From IMG/VR virus record IMGVR_UViG_3300018013_000164, positions 1 through 21,220 of that record: DNA of 21,220 bases; one strand, given 5' to 3'. Below, piece by piece: positions 5,763 to 12,989 of the stretch (its first letter is position 1; every line of letters starts with the position of its first letter). Under the pieces are notes generated by a model, which worked only from the letters and a program-made list of their open reading frames with translations, ran no database searches and was not told the DNA's origin. The DNA is from a virus. The translations under genes and the position numbers were made by a program.

Positions 5763-7968
5763 CCTCGAAATCGCGGGCAAGATCTCTGGCGACGGAATGC
5801 CGCTGGGCAATGAGCTGACGCCGGAGATCCGCAAGACGCAGGTGGAGCTGGAGCCGGGAGGCGTGAGTTCGCCCGCCTTTGACGATGACGCCGCGGGAAC
5901 GATTGCCTGGATGGACTACCAGAGCTGCGCACAGTGGATTGACACCAACAGCTGGCTGGCCGAATGGCAGTATGTGGATTATCTCTATCAAAGCCCCAAC
6001 TATGATCGCGACTGGCGAAACAGCAACCGGCCGGCGCGGATTTCACGCTTTTTGGTGGCAAAAAACCGCAACACCATGAGCAACCAGGTAAAGCGAGGCC
6101 TCTTTGGCGACAGCAACCCATTTGTGCTGGAGCCACGGGGCAAACTGGCAGGCGACCCAAACTCTGAACTGATCATCAATGCCTGGACGGAACTCTTCAG
6201 CGTGCTGTGCGAACGAGCGGAGTTTGAATACCAGATGAGCCTGGCGATTGAATGCCAGGTGCTGCAAGGGACGATGATTTGCGTGCCCAACTGGGACGAG
6301 AAGACGACGATCAGAAAAACCCGCCACCGCAAAGAGCAGCCAAAGAACATCGACATGCCTCTGGGACCGCCCCGGAAAGTGAACACATGGAAGAGCGATG
6401 ACTTTTTGGTGAAAGAAACAGAGGTAACCGAAAGCTGGCCGACCTTTGAATTCCGCGAGCTGGGCACGACGATGTATGCCGAGACATGGCGGACGCCGGG
6501 AAGGCCGGATCTGACCGGTGTGTATCGCATTGACGTGGATTATGTGACGCTGCAGGACCTGCAACAGATGCGCGGAATGGAATGCTATAAGCACGAAAAT
6601 GAAGACGGTAAACTGGTTGACAATATTCCCAGCGATGAAGATCTGAAGACATTTTTCTTTGAGACCAGCCCGCGCGGCGACGCGCCGGTGGGCACGAACG
6701 TGGCCCAGAGCATGAACTCGCAGAGCACCATTGTGCTGCATGCGGCGGGAGAGAACGAAAACATCAGCCAGGACCCGAGTCTCAAGCCGCTAATGAAGAT
6801 CAGCCGCTGGAATGCGGACAAAGTGACCGAGGTGTTGTGTTATCAGGGGCGGCGGAGGACGATTAGAAACGGCAAGCACGGCATTGGCGACCATGCGCTG
6901 GGCTACTCCGCAACCTGGTGGAACATTCCGAAATGCGGCTATGGATTGGGGCAAGGCAGGCTGAACGCGGGCGACCAGAGGATTGAGCAGGGCACGCTGA
7001 ATGAAGCGCTGAAGATGATCGCCTTTCCGCTGAATGCGCCTTTGCTCTATGACCGGAGCGCAGGCAATGCGCCAACGCAGAACATGGTTGTGGGATTGGG
7101 GCAGCTACTTGGAATAGACACCGGGCCGAGCCACGACATTAACAAAGCCTTCGGCTTTATGAAGATGCCGGAGATACCGCCCGAGGCCTGGCGGCTGCTT
7201 GACCTGGCGCACAAGGGCGGCGAAAACCTGGTGGGCGCGGATTCGATTGCCATGCAGGGCAATGTGAACACCGCAGGCTCAAGCGCCATGCGCACCGCGG
7301 CGGGCGTGCAGCGGGCGGGCGGCAAGGCGGATGAGAATGTCTCGGACCCGATTGCGCACCTTGAGGGCGTGGTAGAACGCTGGCTGATGTTTCTGCACGA
7401 CCGCGTGCTGGAAGATATGCCGATTTGGGAGATTCGCGAGATTCTCAGCGACAAGTTTGGCCAGGCGATTATTGACGAAATTGAGGTGGAAGAGTTTTTG
7501 GATGCCCGCTTTGAGATCAAGATTTTGGCAGGCCAGAAGCTGGCGGCGCGGGCCGCGATTTTACAGCTGATTCCGTTTTTGCTTCAGATTGTGCAGCAGC
7601 CGCAACTGATGCAATGGCTGCATGAGAAGGGCTGGACGATCAACTTCAAGAGTATTGAAGATGTCTTCCAGCGGATGAGCGAGCTGCAGAGCTGGCAGGA
7701 TATTTTTGTGCCGCTCTCGCCCGAGGAAAAGCAGATGGTGCAGCAGATGAGCCAGGGCGCGCAGCGCGGCCAGGCCGCGATTGCCCAGGAGCAACTGCGC
7801 GGGAAAAACAAAATTGCGGAGGTGCAGGCCAAAGGCGCGCAAGAGCTGCAGAACACGCTGGTGGAAAAGGCGCTGGACAAGATTGGACCTGAGGAACTGG
7901 CCGACGCCGAAGGGCACCTGGAACGCAACACCGACACGGGCGAGCTGCAAGGTGGCGTAGGCGGCTAA
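5752..7968 (+). CDS. Portal protein
   Basis: At 738 residues this fits the larger portals of short-tailed phages. Portals form a dodecameric ring at one capsid vertex through which DNA enters and leaves, and dock the terminase and tail. Support comes from its position straight after the terminase, and from its composition. It has an N-terminal wing region rich in Trp/Tyr (about residues 45-90), a conserved-looking MSNQVKRGLFGDSNPFV segment, a helical stem region (about 560-640), and a long Gln/Ala/Glu-rich C-terminus (about 655-710) that could form the barrel seen in P22-type portals. Start at 5752 is chosen for GGAG upstream; an in-frame ATG at 5731 lies inside the linker gene and lacks a ribosome site. 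Confidence 0.8.
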   Translation: MATSLEIAGKISGDGMPLGNELTPEIRKTQVELEPGGVSSPAFDDDAAGTIAWMDYQSCAQWIDTNSWLAEWQYVDYLYQSPNYDRDWRNSNRPARISRFLVAKNRNTMSNQVKRGLFGDSNPFVLEPRGKLAGDPNSELIINAWTELFSVLCERAEFEYQMSLAIECQVLQGTMICVPNWDEKTTIRKTRHRKEQPKNIDMPLGPPRKVNTWKSDDFLVKETEVTESWPTFEFRELGTTMYAETWRTPGRPDLTGVYRIDVDYVTLQDLQQMRGMECYKHENEDGKLVDNIPSDEDLKTFFFETSPRGDAPVGTNVAQSMNSQSTIVLHAAGENENISQDPSLKPLMKISRWNADKVTEVLCYQGRRRTIRNGKHGIGDHALGYSATWWNIPKCGYGLGQGRLNAGDQRIEQGTLNEALKMIAFPLNAPLLYDRSAGNAPTQNMVVGLGQLLGIDTGPSHDINKAFGFMKMPEIPPEAWRLLDLAHKGGENLVGADSIAMQGNVNTAGSSAMRTAAGVQRAGGKADENVSDPIAHLEGVVERWLMFLHDRVLEDMPIWEIREILSDKFGQAIIDEIEVEEFLDARFEIKILAGQKLAARAAILQLIPFLLQIVQQPQLMQWLHEKGWTINFKSIEDVFQRMSELQSWQDIFVPLSPEEKQMVQQMSQGAQRGQAAIAQEQLRGKNKIAEVQAKGAQELQNTLVEKALDKIGPEELADAEGHLERNTDTGELQGGVGG

Positions 7969-8021
7969 AAAAGCTCAGATTGGGAAAACGAAGCGGGTGT
8001 ATATTTTAGGCGGAGGGTGCG

Positions 8022-8471
8022 ATGAAAAAGGAAAAACGGATTTTGGAAGTGCTTGGACACATCCTTCACGAAGTGCGAGAAATTCGCCGCGAGGTTGCGC
8101 CGCCCCAACTGTTTAACATCAAAATCATGTTTTTTGAAGGAGAACGTATGTCAATCGCAGGACCCATTACTCTGACCACCGTCGGACAGACCGCAACCGC
8201 CGTTGTACTTGGTTTCGATCAGTTTGGCGAGCCATTCACAGGCACGATTCCAACCCCAACCTTTAGCGTTGATGACACCGATGGCCTGGTTGCCACCTTT
8301 GACCCGGCTACGGGCCTGGTGACAGCCGTGGCCAACGGCGTAATCAACGTGACCGCAACCCTGACCACCGCCGAAGGCGTGACGCTGACCGACACCGAAG
8401 CCGTGACCGTTGCGATTCCGGTGGTTCCACCGCCGACCCCGGTGCTGAGCAGCATCAAGGTGGGTTTCTAA
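8022..8471 (+). CDS. Ig-like (BIG2-type) decoration protein with nested start
   Basis: The 149-residue frame has two parts. Residues 1-42 are a charged helix (ILEVLGHILHEVREIRREV), and 43-137 form a bacterial Ig-like domain of BIG2 type: FGEPFTGTIPTPTFSVDD, then ATFDPATGLVTAVANG, then INVTATLTT. Such domains decorate phage heads and tails and may bind surface sugars. A strong GAAGGAG site precedes a second in-frame ATG at 8148, exactly at the start of the Ig domain, so a 107-residue form starting at MSIAGP is likely and may be the main product. The first start (8022) also has GGAGG. Domain call moderate to good. Confidence 0.7.
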   Translation: MKKEKRILEVLGHILHEVREIRREVAPPQLFNIKIMFFEGERMSIAGPITLTTVGQTATAVVLGFDQFGEPFTGTIPTPTFSVDDTDGLVATFDPATGLVTAVANGVINVTATLTTAEGVTLTDTEAVTVAIPVVPPPTPVLSSIKVGF

Positions 8472-8482
8472 GACTGGAAGAT

Positions 8483-8512
8483 CCCCGGGCCCCTAAAAGC
8501 CAGGGACCGGGG
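8483..8512 (+). terminator. GC-rich hairpin after the Ig-like gene
   Basis: CCCCGG (8483-8488) pairs with CCGGGG (8507-8512); after one mismatch, CCC (8490-8492) pairs with GGG (8503-8505), leaving a 10-base loop. There is no T-run, so it may be an attenuator, an RNA-stability element or part of an intergenic repeat rather than a true terminator. Confidence 0.45.
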
Positions 8513-8543
8513 GCACCCAGATTTATGCTTAGAGAAAGAAACC

Positions 8544-8957
8544 ATGCCCAGCAACCATGAAAAATATCTGGCGGGCGTGCCGCTGAACCCGGAGCTCGAG
8601 GCGCTGAAGGAAGGACGCGCGCCGGAGTTTGGCATGGGGCTGGCAAGTGTGATTGCGCAGGAACCGGCTGCAAGAATTACCGACGCTGAGCGGCCGCTGA
8701 CGGCCGAGGAACGGGCGGCGCTGAGGGAGCTGCGGCAGGGTGTGGGCTGGCCAGTGCTGCAAAAATTGCTGGAAAGGGCTACACTAAGCCACGTAAGGGC
8801 AGCAACTTCACTTTCTGAAGACGATCCGCTGGCGAAAAAAGACGAGATTGCCCAGGCGTGGCTGATGGTGAAGGTTTGGAAACAGCTCAGGATTCAGATG
8901 AACGTGATGGTTGAAATTGAGTTGATGGAAGACAGAAAAGCGCGCGAGGAGGCTTAG
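8544..8957 (+). CDS. Helical head-region protein
   Basis: The 137-residue product is mostly helical. After a Pro-containing N-terminus it has a TAEERAALRELRQGVGWPVLQ segment, then SEDDPLAKKDEIAQAWLMVKVW followed by a charged tail. Only a weak AGAGAAAG ribosome site precedes the ATG. It lies between portal and capsid genes. I do not recognise a named family; small helical proteins here can be head-maturation or packaging accessories. It is followed 1 base later by the next gene. Confidence 0.55.
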   Translation: MPSNHEKYLAGVPLNPELEALKEGRAPEFGMGLASVIAQEPAARITDAERPLTAEERAALRELRQGVGWPVLQKLLERATLSHVRAATSLSEDDPLAKKDEIAQAWLMVKVWKQLRIQMNVMVEIELMEDRKAREEA

Positions 8958-8958
8958 A

Positions 8959-9249
8959 ATGGCCAAGGAAATGAAACTGAACCCGCCTAGCAAAGGGCAT
9001 AAGCCGGAAGGCGCGCACGGCCGCGCCGCCGTGCACGCGCTGGGACGCACCAAGACCACCGGCAACTTTAAGAAGATTGAAGCCGCGAAAGGCAAAGGCG
9101 CCGCGATTGGCGCGTATCAGAATGCGCTGAAGGCCCACAAGGGCGGCGAGCACAACGGGCCGCGCGAGCACATGGGCCACTCTGGCAGGTTTTATGGCGC
9201 GCATGAAGGCCACGAAGCTATAACCAGCCAGAAAGGCTGCGAGCTGTAA
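8959..9249 (+). CDS. Basic Gly/His/Lys-rich small protein
   Basis: A perfect AGGAGG ribosome site lies within the end of the previous gene, and the ATG follows its stop by one base. The 96-residue product is rich in Gly, His, Lys and Ala, with no membrane segment and one Cys near the C-terminus. Its charge suggests DNA or RNA binding, perhaps inside the head. It is not obviously related to the His-rich protein at 3506. No family recognised. Confidence 0.55.
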   Translation: MAKEMKLNPPSKGHKPEGAHGRAAVHALGRTKTTGNFKKIEAAKGKGAAIGAYQNALKAHKGGEHNGPREHMGHSGRFYGAHEGHEAITSQKGCEL

Positions 9250-9254
9250 GCTAC

Positions 9255-9290
9255 GCCCACTCATCAGCCAAAAACGCCGATGAATGGGGC
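9255..9290. repeat. CCCACTCATC/GATGAATGGG hairpin, copy 1
   Basis: TCATC (9261-9265) pairs with GATGA (9279-9283); after one C-A mismatch, CCCA (9256-9259) pairs with TGGG (9285-9288). The same element, more symmetric, recurs at 13983-14015, in both cases in a gap before a virion gene. The motif looks like intergenic repeats I remember from Acidobacteriota genomes. Confidence 0.6.
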
Positions 9291-9360
9291 ACATCTGATT
9301 TGTGCTGGATTTGCATTTGATCCGCACATAAATTGCACTTGGTTCACACAGGGGAACGGC

Positions 9361-10077
9361 ATGAAGGGTTTTTGGACAGAGACGCGATGGAACGGGCAGC
9401 CGATTGAGCCTGGAACCGTGTGCTGGGTGACCGACCTTGAGGATGGCACCAACCCGATTTATACCTATGGAGCCAACCAGGGCGAAGTGTTTGAAAAGCT
9501 GGCGCGGCAGAATGCGAACGCGCAACTGGCTTTGGCGCGGCGGTCCACGGCTTCTATCCCCACCGCTTATGAAGCCGCCACCGGGATTGACCCGGTGGAA
9601 GAGGCGCGAAGGCACTATGCCGTGCTGGCCATGGAGTGGGAGAACCAGACGCCGGAGTTTTATCCGCACCCAGGGAACCGGCAACTGGTGGGTGAAAAAG
9701 CCATCAGAATGGCGGGCGGCAAGCCCGGCCAGGTGACCAAAGAGATTTTAAGGGCTGCTTTTGAGCAGCTATATGCCGACGGGTTGCTGTTTGAGAGAAC
9801 AGGCGAGCCCGCTATCAATAACAACCAGACCACCCTCACCGCACTTCCTGGCGAGAGCCAGGTTCAGCCCCCGGAGAGGCCCAGAGGCACACGGTTTGCG
9901 ACCGGCGCGAGCAGCTTGAGATTTACCGCGCCCCAGACCGTGCAGACAAGGGCTTTGAAATATACCGAGGAGCAGATCCGAACCATGCCGGAGCGGGAGC
10001 GCAGGAAGGTGTTTGACGCCCCCGAATATATCCGCGCGTGCGAAGTCTACTTCTCTGGGGCGCGGGCCACGGCCTGA
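9361..10077 (+). CDS. Candidate scaffolding protein
   Basis: The 238-residue product lies just before the capsid gene, the usual place of the scaffold. It has an N-terminal Trp-rich strand region (residues 1-35), a helical region (YGANQGEVFEKLARQNANAQ), a TPEFYPHPGNRQLVGEKAIRMA segment with a helix-rich continuation, a low-complexity Pro/Thr linker, and a C-terminal charged helix (LKYTEEQIRTMPERERRKVF) such as scaffolds use to bind the shell. I chose ATG 9361 with AGGGGA upstream. An in-frame ATG at 9280 would add 27 residues that would be encoded by the intergenic hairpin, which I think unlikely. The role is inferred from position and layout. Confidence 0.5.
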   Translation: MKGFWTETRWNGQPIEPGTVCWVTDLEDGTNPIYTYGANQGEVFEKLARQNANAQLALARRSTASIPTAYEAATGIDPVEEARRHYAVLAMEWENQTPEFYPHPGNRQLVGEKAIRMAGGKPGQVTKEILRAAFEQLYADGLLFERTGEPAINNNQTTLTALPGESQVQPPERPRGTRFATGASSLRFTAPQTVQTRALKYTEEQIRTMPERERRKVFDAPEYIRACEVYFSGARATA

Positions 10078-10108
10078 AGGCTGAACCCAAGCCCGGGAGA
10101 CACGGGCG

Positions 10109-11293
10109 ATGAGAAGCACATGGACAACTAGACTGAGCTATGGCCTGGTGAAGTATCTGCTGTGGCCGATTTTGCAGTTTGTGGCCGCCGTGGGCGGCGC
10201 GATTGCCGTGACCGCCTCACTGGCGCTGCACGCGGCCACACTGGCCGCCCACGCGCAGGTGTTTTGCGATGGCGCCAGCCCGGCGGCGCAGACCAGCGCC
10301 AACATGCCCCAGGCGCGGCTGACGATTCACTATAACCGTGTGTTTATGCAGTGGCTGTATATGTATCTGAACAAGCTGCTGCTTTGCACCCACATGGACC
10401 TGCCGGAAAAAAGCGGCCAGACCTTCCGCAACTTTATGAGCATCCCGCTGGGCGCGGACACCGCGCAGCAGACGGAAGGAACGATCAACTCGCCTGAGCA
10501 GATCAATGTGAACTTCAGGGACATTGTGGTGGGGCAATGGGCGAACTATAACAACATCTCCGACCTGGCGTTTATGACTTCGATCTCGAACGACCTGGAG
10601 GAAAACCGCCGCATCATGGCCTACCAACTAGGCCAGACGGTGGATGACCTGGTGATGTATATGTTCGACTATCTGCGCACCTTTGACACGCGCACCGCCA
10701 ACCAGGACAGCCTGGTTGCGCCCTATGCCTTTGGCAAGAACATCATTGAGCAGATGCCCGCCAGCTTGAGCGGCGCAACCGTGCCCCCGATGGAATCTGG
10801 CACCTACAACGGCTCGATTCATCCGTTTTTTGTGGGCGACCTGCAGCTCGACAACAGCAACAACAGCGTCGTGGACATTTGGAAGCACACCGACGCCGGC
10901 CAACTGAAGCTGGAAGAGCTGACAATGGACGATGAGGGCCAGGGCGCGACAAAGATTCTGGAACTTTTTGGCGCACGCTGGCGGCAGAGCACCAATCAGA
11001 CGCAGTATGCCAACTGGCAGGGCGGTGGAACCACCGGGGTGAGCACTTATTTGGCCGGCAAGCAGGCCATGGTGTTTATCAACTTTCCGAATAAGCGCCA
11101 CACCAAGATTGACCCGCGCTGGGAAAACATGAATCTGTGGGCTGGCGAATATGTGGCCAAGACCGCCTATGACCCCAACGGGCTGATTATGGCCGGAACC
11201 GGCTATAACTGCGTGCTGGGCATTGGGCTAACACCGGACCCGGTAGCGACTAGCAGGGCGAGGATTGCGGTGGCCGTGCCGCAGACGACGTAA
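10109..11293 (+). CDS. Major capsid protein, N4-gp56-like
   Basis: From about residue 60 the protein follows the N4-gp56 capsid pattern: RLTIHYNRVFMQWLYMYLNK, then LPEKSGQTFRNFMSIPL, a TEG loop, VGQWANYNNISDLAFMTSIS, and a long helix with LGQTVDDLVMYMFDYLRT. It should form the icosahedral shell. The first about 50 residues are unexpected: a short basic start, about 30 hydrophobic residues and AHA at 47-49, much like a signal peptide or membrane span. An ATG at residue 66 (10304) would remove this, but it has no ribosome site, whereas GGGAG precedes 10109. Family fairly sure; the extension is discussed as a finding. Confidence 0.75.
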   Translation: MRSTWTTRLSYGLVKYLLWPILQFVAAVGGAIAVTASLALHAATLAAHAQVFCDGASPAAQTSANMPQARLTIHYNRVFMQWLYMYLNKLLLCTHMDLPEKSGQTFRNFMSIPLGADTAQQTEGTINSPEQINVNFRDIVVGQWANYNNISDLAFMTSISNDLEENRRIMAYQLGQTVDDLVMYMFDYLRTFDTRTANQDSLVAPYAFGKNIIEQMPASLSGATVPPMESGTYNGSIHPFFVGDLQLDNSNNSVVDIWKHTDAGQLKLEELTMDDEGQGATKILELFGARWRQSTNQTQYANWQGGGTTGVSTYLAGKQAMVFINFPNKRHTKIDPRWENMNLWAGEYVAKTAYDPNGLIMAGTGYNCVLGIGLTPDPVATSRARIAVAVPQTT

Positions 11294-11375
11294 AGCGGCG
11301 GAGTTGGCGGAGTTAGGCCGGGTTTTTAACACCGCTAACTCCGCTAACCCTGCTAACACCGCTAACAACGTTATA
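11294..11375. repeat. 9-bp-periodic inverted repeat, element A
   Basis: The gap before the zinc-ribbon gene is a run of 9-base units. The left part has GGAGTTNGC units; the right part has the complementary GCTAACNCC units. Arms 11298-11316 and 11335-11353 can pair over 19 positions (16 Watson-Crick, 2 G-T, 1 mismatch) with an 18-base loop containing TTTTT. Further GCTAAC units follow to 11366. A related element lies at 11653-11743. Confidence 0.7.
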
Positions 11376-11388
11376 GGGAGAGCGAACC

Positions 11389-11652
11389 ATGGCTGACCAG
11401 AAATTTTGCCCGCGATGCGGAAATCTGGGCGTGAAAAGAACGGACGCAACCCGGGAGATTTGGGATTGTGAAACTCATGGCGTGATTTTTGAGGTTGCGC
11501 TGCCCGTGACGGAAACCAAAGCCCTGGCGCCGGGAGTGAAACCGGTGGTAACGGCCGCGCTGCAACCAGCAGCGGCTGCGCCAGCCAAAGCCGCGGTGGG
11601 AACAAAAACGCCCACCGTGGCCTATGCGGGGGGCTATAAACCGAAGGGGTGA
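11389..11652 (+). CDS. Zinc-ribbon small protein
   Basis: The 87-residue product has a one-ribbon N-terminus, C7-x2-C10 with C27-x2-H30, followed by a Pro/Ala-rich, probably disordered tail (ALQPAAAAPAKAAVG). A GGGAG ribosome site lies just before the ATG. It is flanked on both sides by the 9-bp-periodic hairpins. Zn-ribbon peptides of this size in phages often bind nucleic acid or assist assembly; no named family is recognised. Confidence 0.6.
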   Translation: MADQKFCPRCGNLGVKRTDATREIWDCETHGVIFEVALPVTETKALAPGVKPVVTAALQPAAAAPAKAAVGTKTPTVAYAGGYKPKG

Positions 11653-11743
11653 ATAGCGGCGTTGGCGGAGTTAGCGGAGCTAAAAGCCCGGACTAACCCC
11701 GCTAACACCGCGAGCAACGCTAACAAGGCTTACCCCGCTAAAA
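11653..11743. repeat. 9-bp-periodic inverted repeat, element B
   Basis: Second copy of the element at 11294-11375. Arms 11656-11674 and 11693-11711 pair at 16 of 19 positions plus one G-T. GCTAAC-like units continue with 9-base spacing up to the AAGGAG ribosome site of the next gene. It follows the stop of the zinc-ribbon gene directly. Confidence 0.7.
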
Positions 11744-11753
11744 GGAGCGAACC

Positions 11754-12347
11754 ATGGCCGAAAAAGGGCTGCAAGAGATTGAAGCTGAGATCAAGCGCAT
11801 TCAGCTTGAGACGGCGCAGATTCAACTGGAGCAGGTGCGCGAACAAAACGAGGAATATCGCGCGCGCAGGGGCGCCAAGCTGCGCCAGAACGAGCAGAAC
11901 CTGGCGCAGCTGAGGGCCGACCATGCGGAGAAACGCGCGGTGATTGCCACTTGCACCCACCGCCAGGGTGGAAGCCCTGGACGGGAAAGAAAAGGCGGGG
12001 GGCCCAGCGCGCTGCGGGTGGTGATTTTGCCGGATAACCGTGAGCTGGTGATGTGCGCCAACTGCCCGCTGCGCGTCTTCAGCCCCTTCCCAGGCGACAA
12101 AAACCCCGGCATGAGAAAGGGTGAAAGCAAGCAGCAAGCCCAGGCCCGCGTGGAGGCCTATAACAAGGATCTGGCCGAGTTTGAGCGGCTGAAGGAACTG
12201 TCACAGGACCAGCTCACGCCGGAAGCGGCCAACCCCATGCACTGCGGCAAGACCTTTGCCTTTCAGGGCAAGGACGGCAACAACATGGTGATGCCCGCGC
12301 CCTGCGACGGCTATGCGCAGGGGCTGGATAACCGGCAGGTGGCCTGA
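11754..12347 (+). CDS. Coiled-coil zinc-binding protein
   Basis: The 197-residue product begins with a long Glu/Gln/Arg coiled coil (residues 3-62). A metal-site region follows, C67-x-H69 with C101-x2-C104, set around a strand pair (ALRVVILPDNRELVMCANC). More Cys appear at 164 and 184. AAGGAG lies 7 bases before the ATG. It is a likely dimer or oligomer with a nucleic-acid or protein-binding ribbon. I do not recognise a named family; position just after the capsid gene suggests a head or packaging accessory. Confidence 0.55.
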   Translation: MAEKGLQEIEAEIKRIQLETAQIQLEQVREQNEEYRARRGAKLRQNEQNLAQLRADHAEKRAVIATCTHRQGGSPGRERKGGGPSALRVVILPDNRELVMCANCPLRVFSPFPGDKNPGMRKGESKQQAQARVEAYNKDLAEFERLKELSQDQLTPEAANPMHCGKTFAFQGKDGNNMVMPAPCDGYAQGLDNRQVA

Positions 12348-12351
12348 AACC

Positions 12352-12528
12352 ATGGAACGCTATGAGCTGACACCGCCGGGGGCCTGGCCGAATGCTGACC
12401 ACCACTGGTATATCAACGATAAGGTGAAGGGTTTTTCAGTGTTTGTTATCGATGGGGAATTGCGCCACGCGGAAGAGATTGCCCGGTTTGCTTTTGCAAG
12501 AATAACCGAGTCAGAAGAGGGATCATGA
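12352..12528 (+). CDS. 58-residue small protein
   Basis: The product is a short acidic-basic protein with aromatic strand WPNADHHWYINDKVKGFSVF and a helix EEIARFAFARI. It starts 4 bases after the previous stop and overlaps the next start by 4 bases (ATGA). An in-frame ATG at 12313 lies inside the previous gene without a ribosome site, so 12352 is preferred. No family recognised. Confidence 0.5.
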   Translation: MERYELTPPGAWPNADHHWYINDKVKGFSVFVIDGELRHAEEIARFAFARITESEEGS

Positions 12529-12947
12529 AACGAATCGCGATCGTAGCTGTATTGATGCTGAGCATGGCGACGGCCGCGCTGGGACAGGTGGTGCTGAGCT
12601 CGGCGCTGACTTATAACTTTGTGCCGGTAAGCAACGCGACCGTAACCGGACAACTGGGAAGTTATGTGATTGCGGATGGATTGAGAGCGCCCCGGCCGGG
12701 AAACTATACCGTGGACTGGACTGCCAGCGGGACGGCTTTCAGCACCTGCACCTTTAACGCGCAGGGATCGAGCGACGGCGTGAACTGGTATTACGTGGAT
12801 GTTTCTAGCCCGGTGGCTTGCACCGCCAGCGGCAGTGAGTTTGTGACCGCGAAGCCGGTGTTGTTTTTGAGGATCAACATTGTGGCCCTGACCGGCGGGG
12901 ACGGAACCAGCAAACTAGTTTTTCACTATGTAGGCGGAAGAAGCTAA
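12525..12947 (+). CDS. Secreted beta-rich protein with signal peptide
   Basis: The 140-residue product begins with a standard Sec signal peptide: MKR, a hydrophobic core (IAIVAVLMLSMATA) and a likely signal-peptidase site after ALG (18-20). The mature part is beta-rich, with SSDGVNWYYVDV (82-93) and two cysteines (C75, C99) that could form a disulfide outside the cytoplasm. It overlaps the previous gene by ATGA and has AGAGGG upstream. Such a protein among capsid genes is unusual. It could act at the host surface, for example in superinfection exclusion, or be a virion protein that crosses the membrane. No family recognised. Confidence 0.6.
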   Translation: MKRIAIVAVLMLSMATAALGQVVLSSALTYNFVPVSNATVTGQLGSYVIADGLRAPRPGNYTVDWTASGTAFSTCTFNAQGSSDGVNWYYVDVSSPVACTASGSEFVTAKPVLFLRINIVALTGGDGTSKLVFHYVGGRS

Positions 12948-12989
12948 GAACAGTGAACGAGTGAAAAAGTGAAATGAGGAGAAAAGACC

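Noticed and set aside
7980-8005. Promoter TTGGGA...TATATT before the Ig-like gene
   Set aside because: The spacer is only 14 bases, too short for a normal sigma70 promoter.
8887-9684. 265-residue minus-strand open frame
   Set aside because: It crosses three plus-strand genes with good ribosome sites and has no motif of its own.
11294-11743. CRISPR array
   Set aside because: Units are 9 bases and contiguous with no spacers, and no cas genes are seen; the same applies to the 46-bp repeat at 1213-1317, which has no unique spacers.
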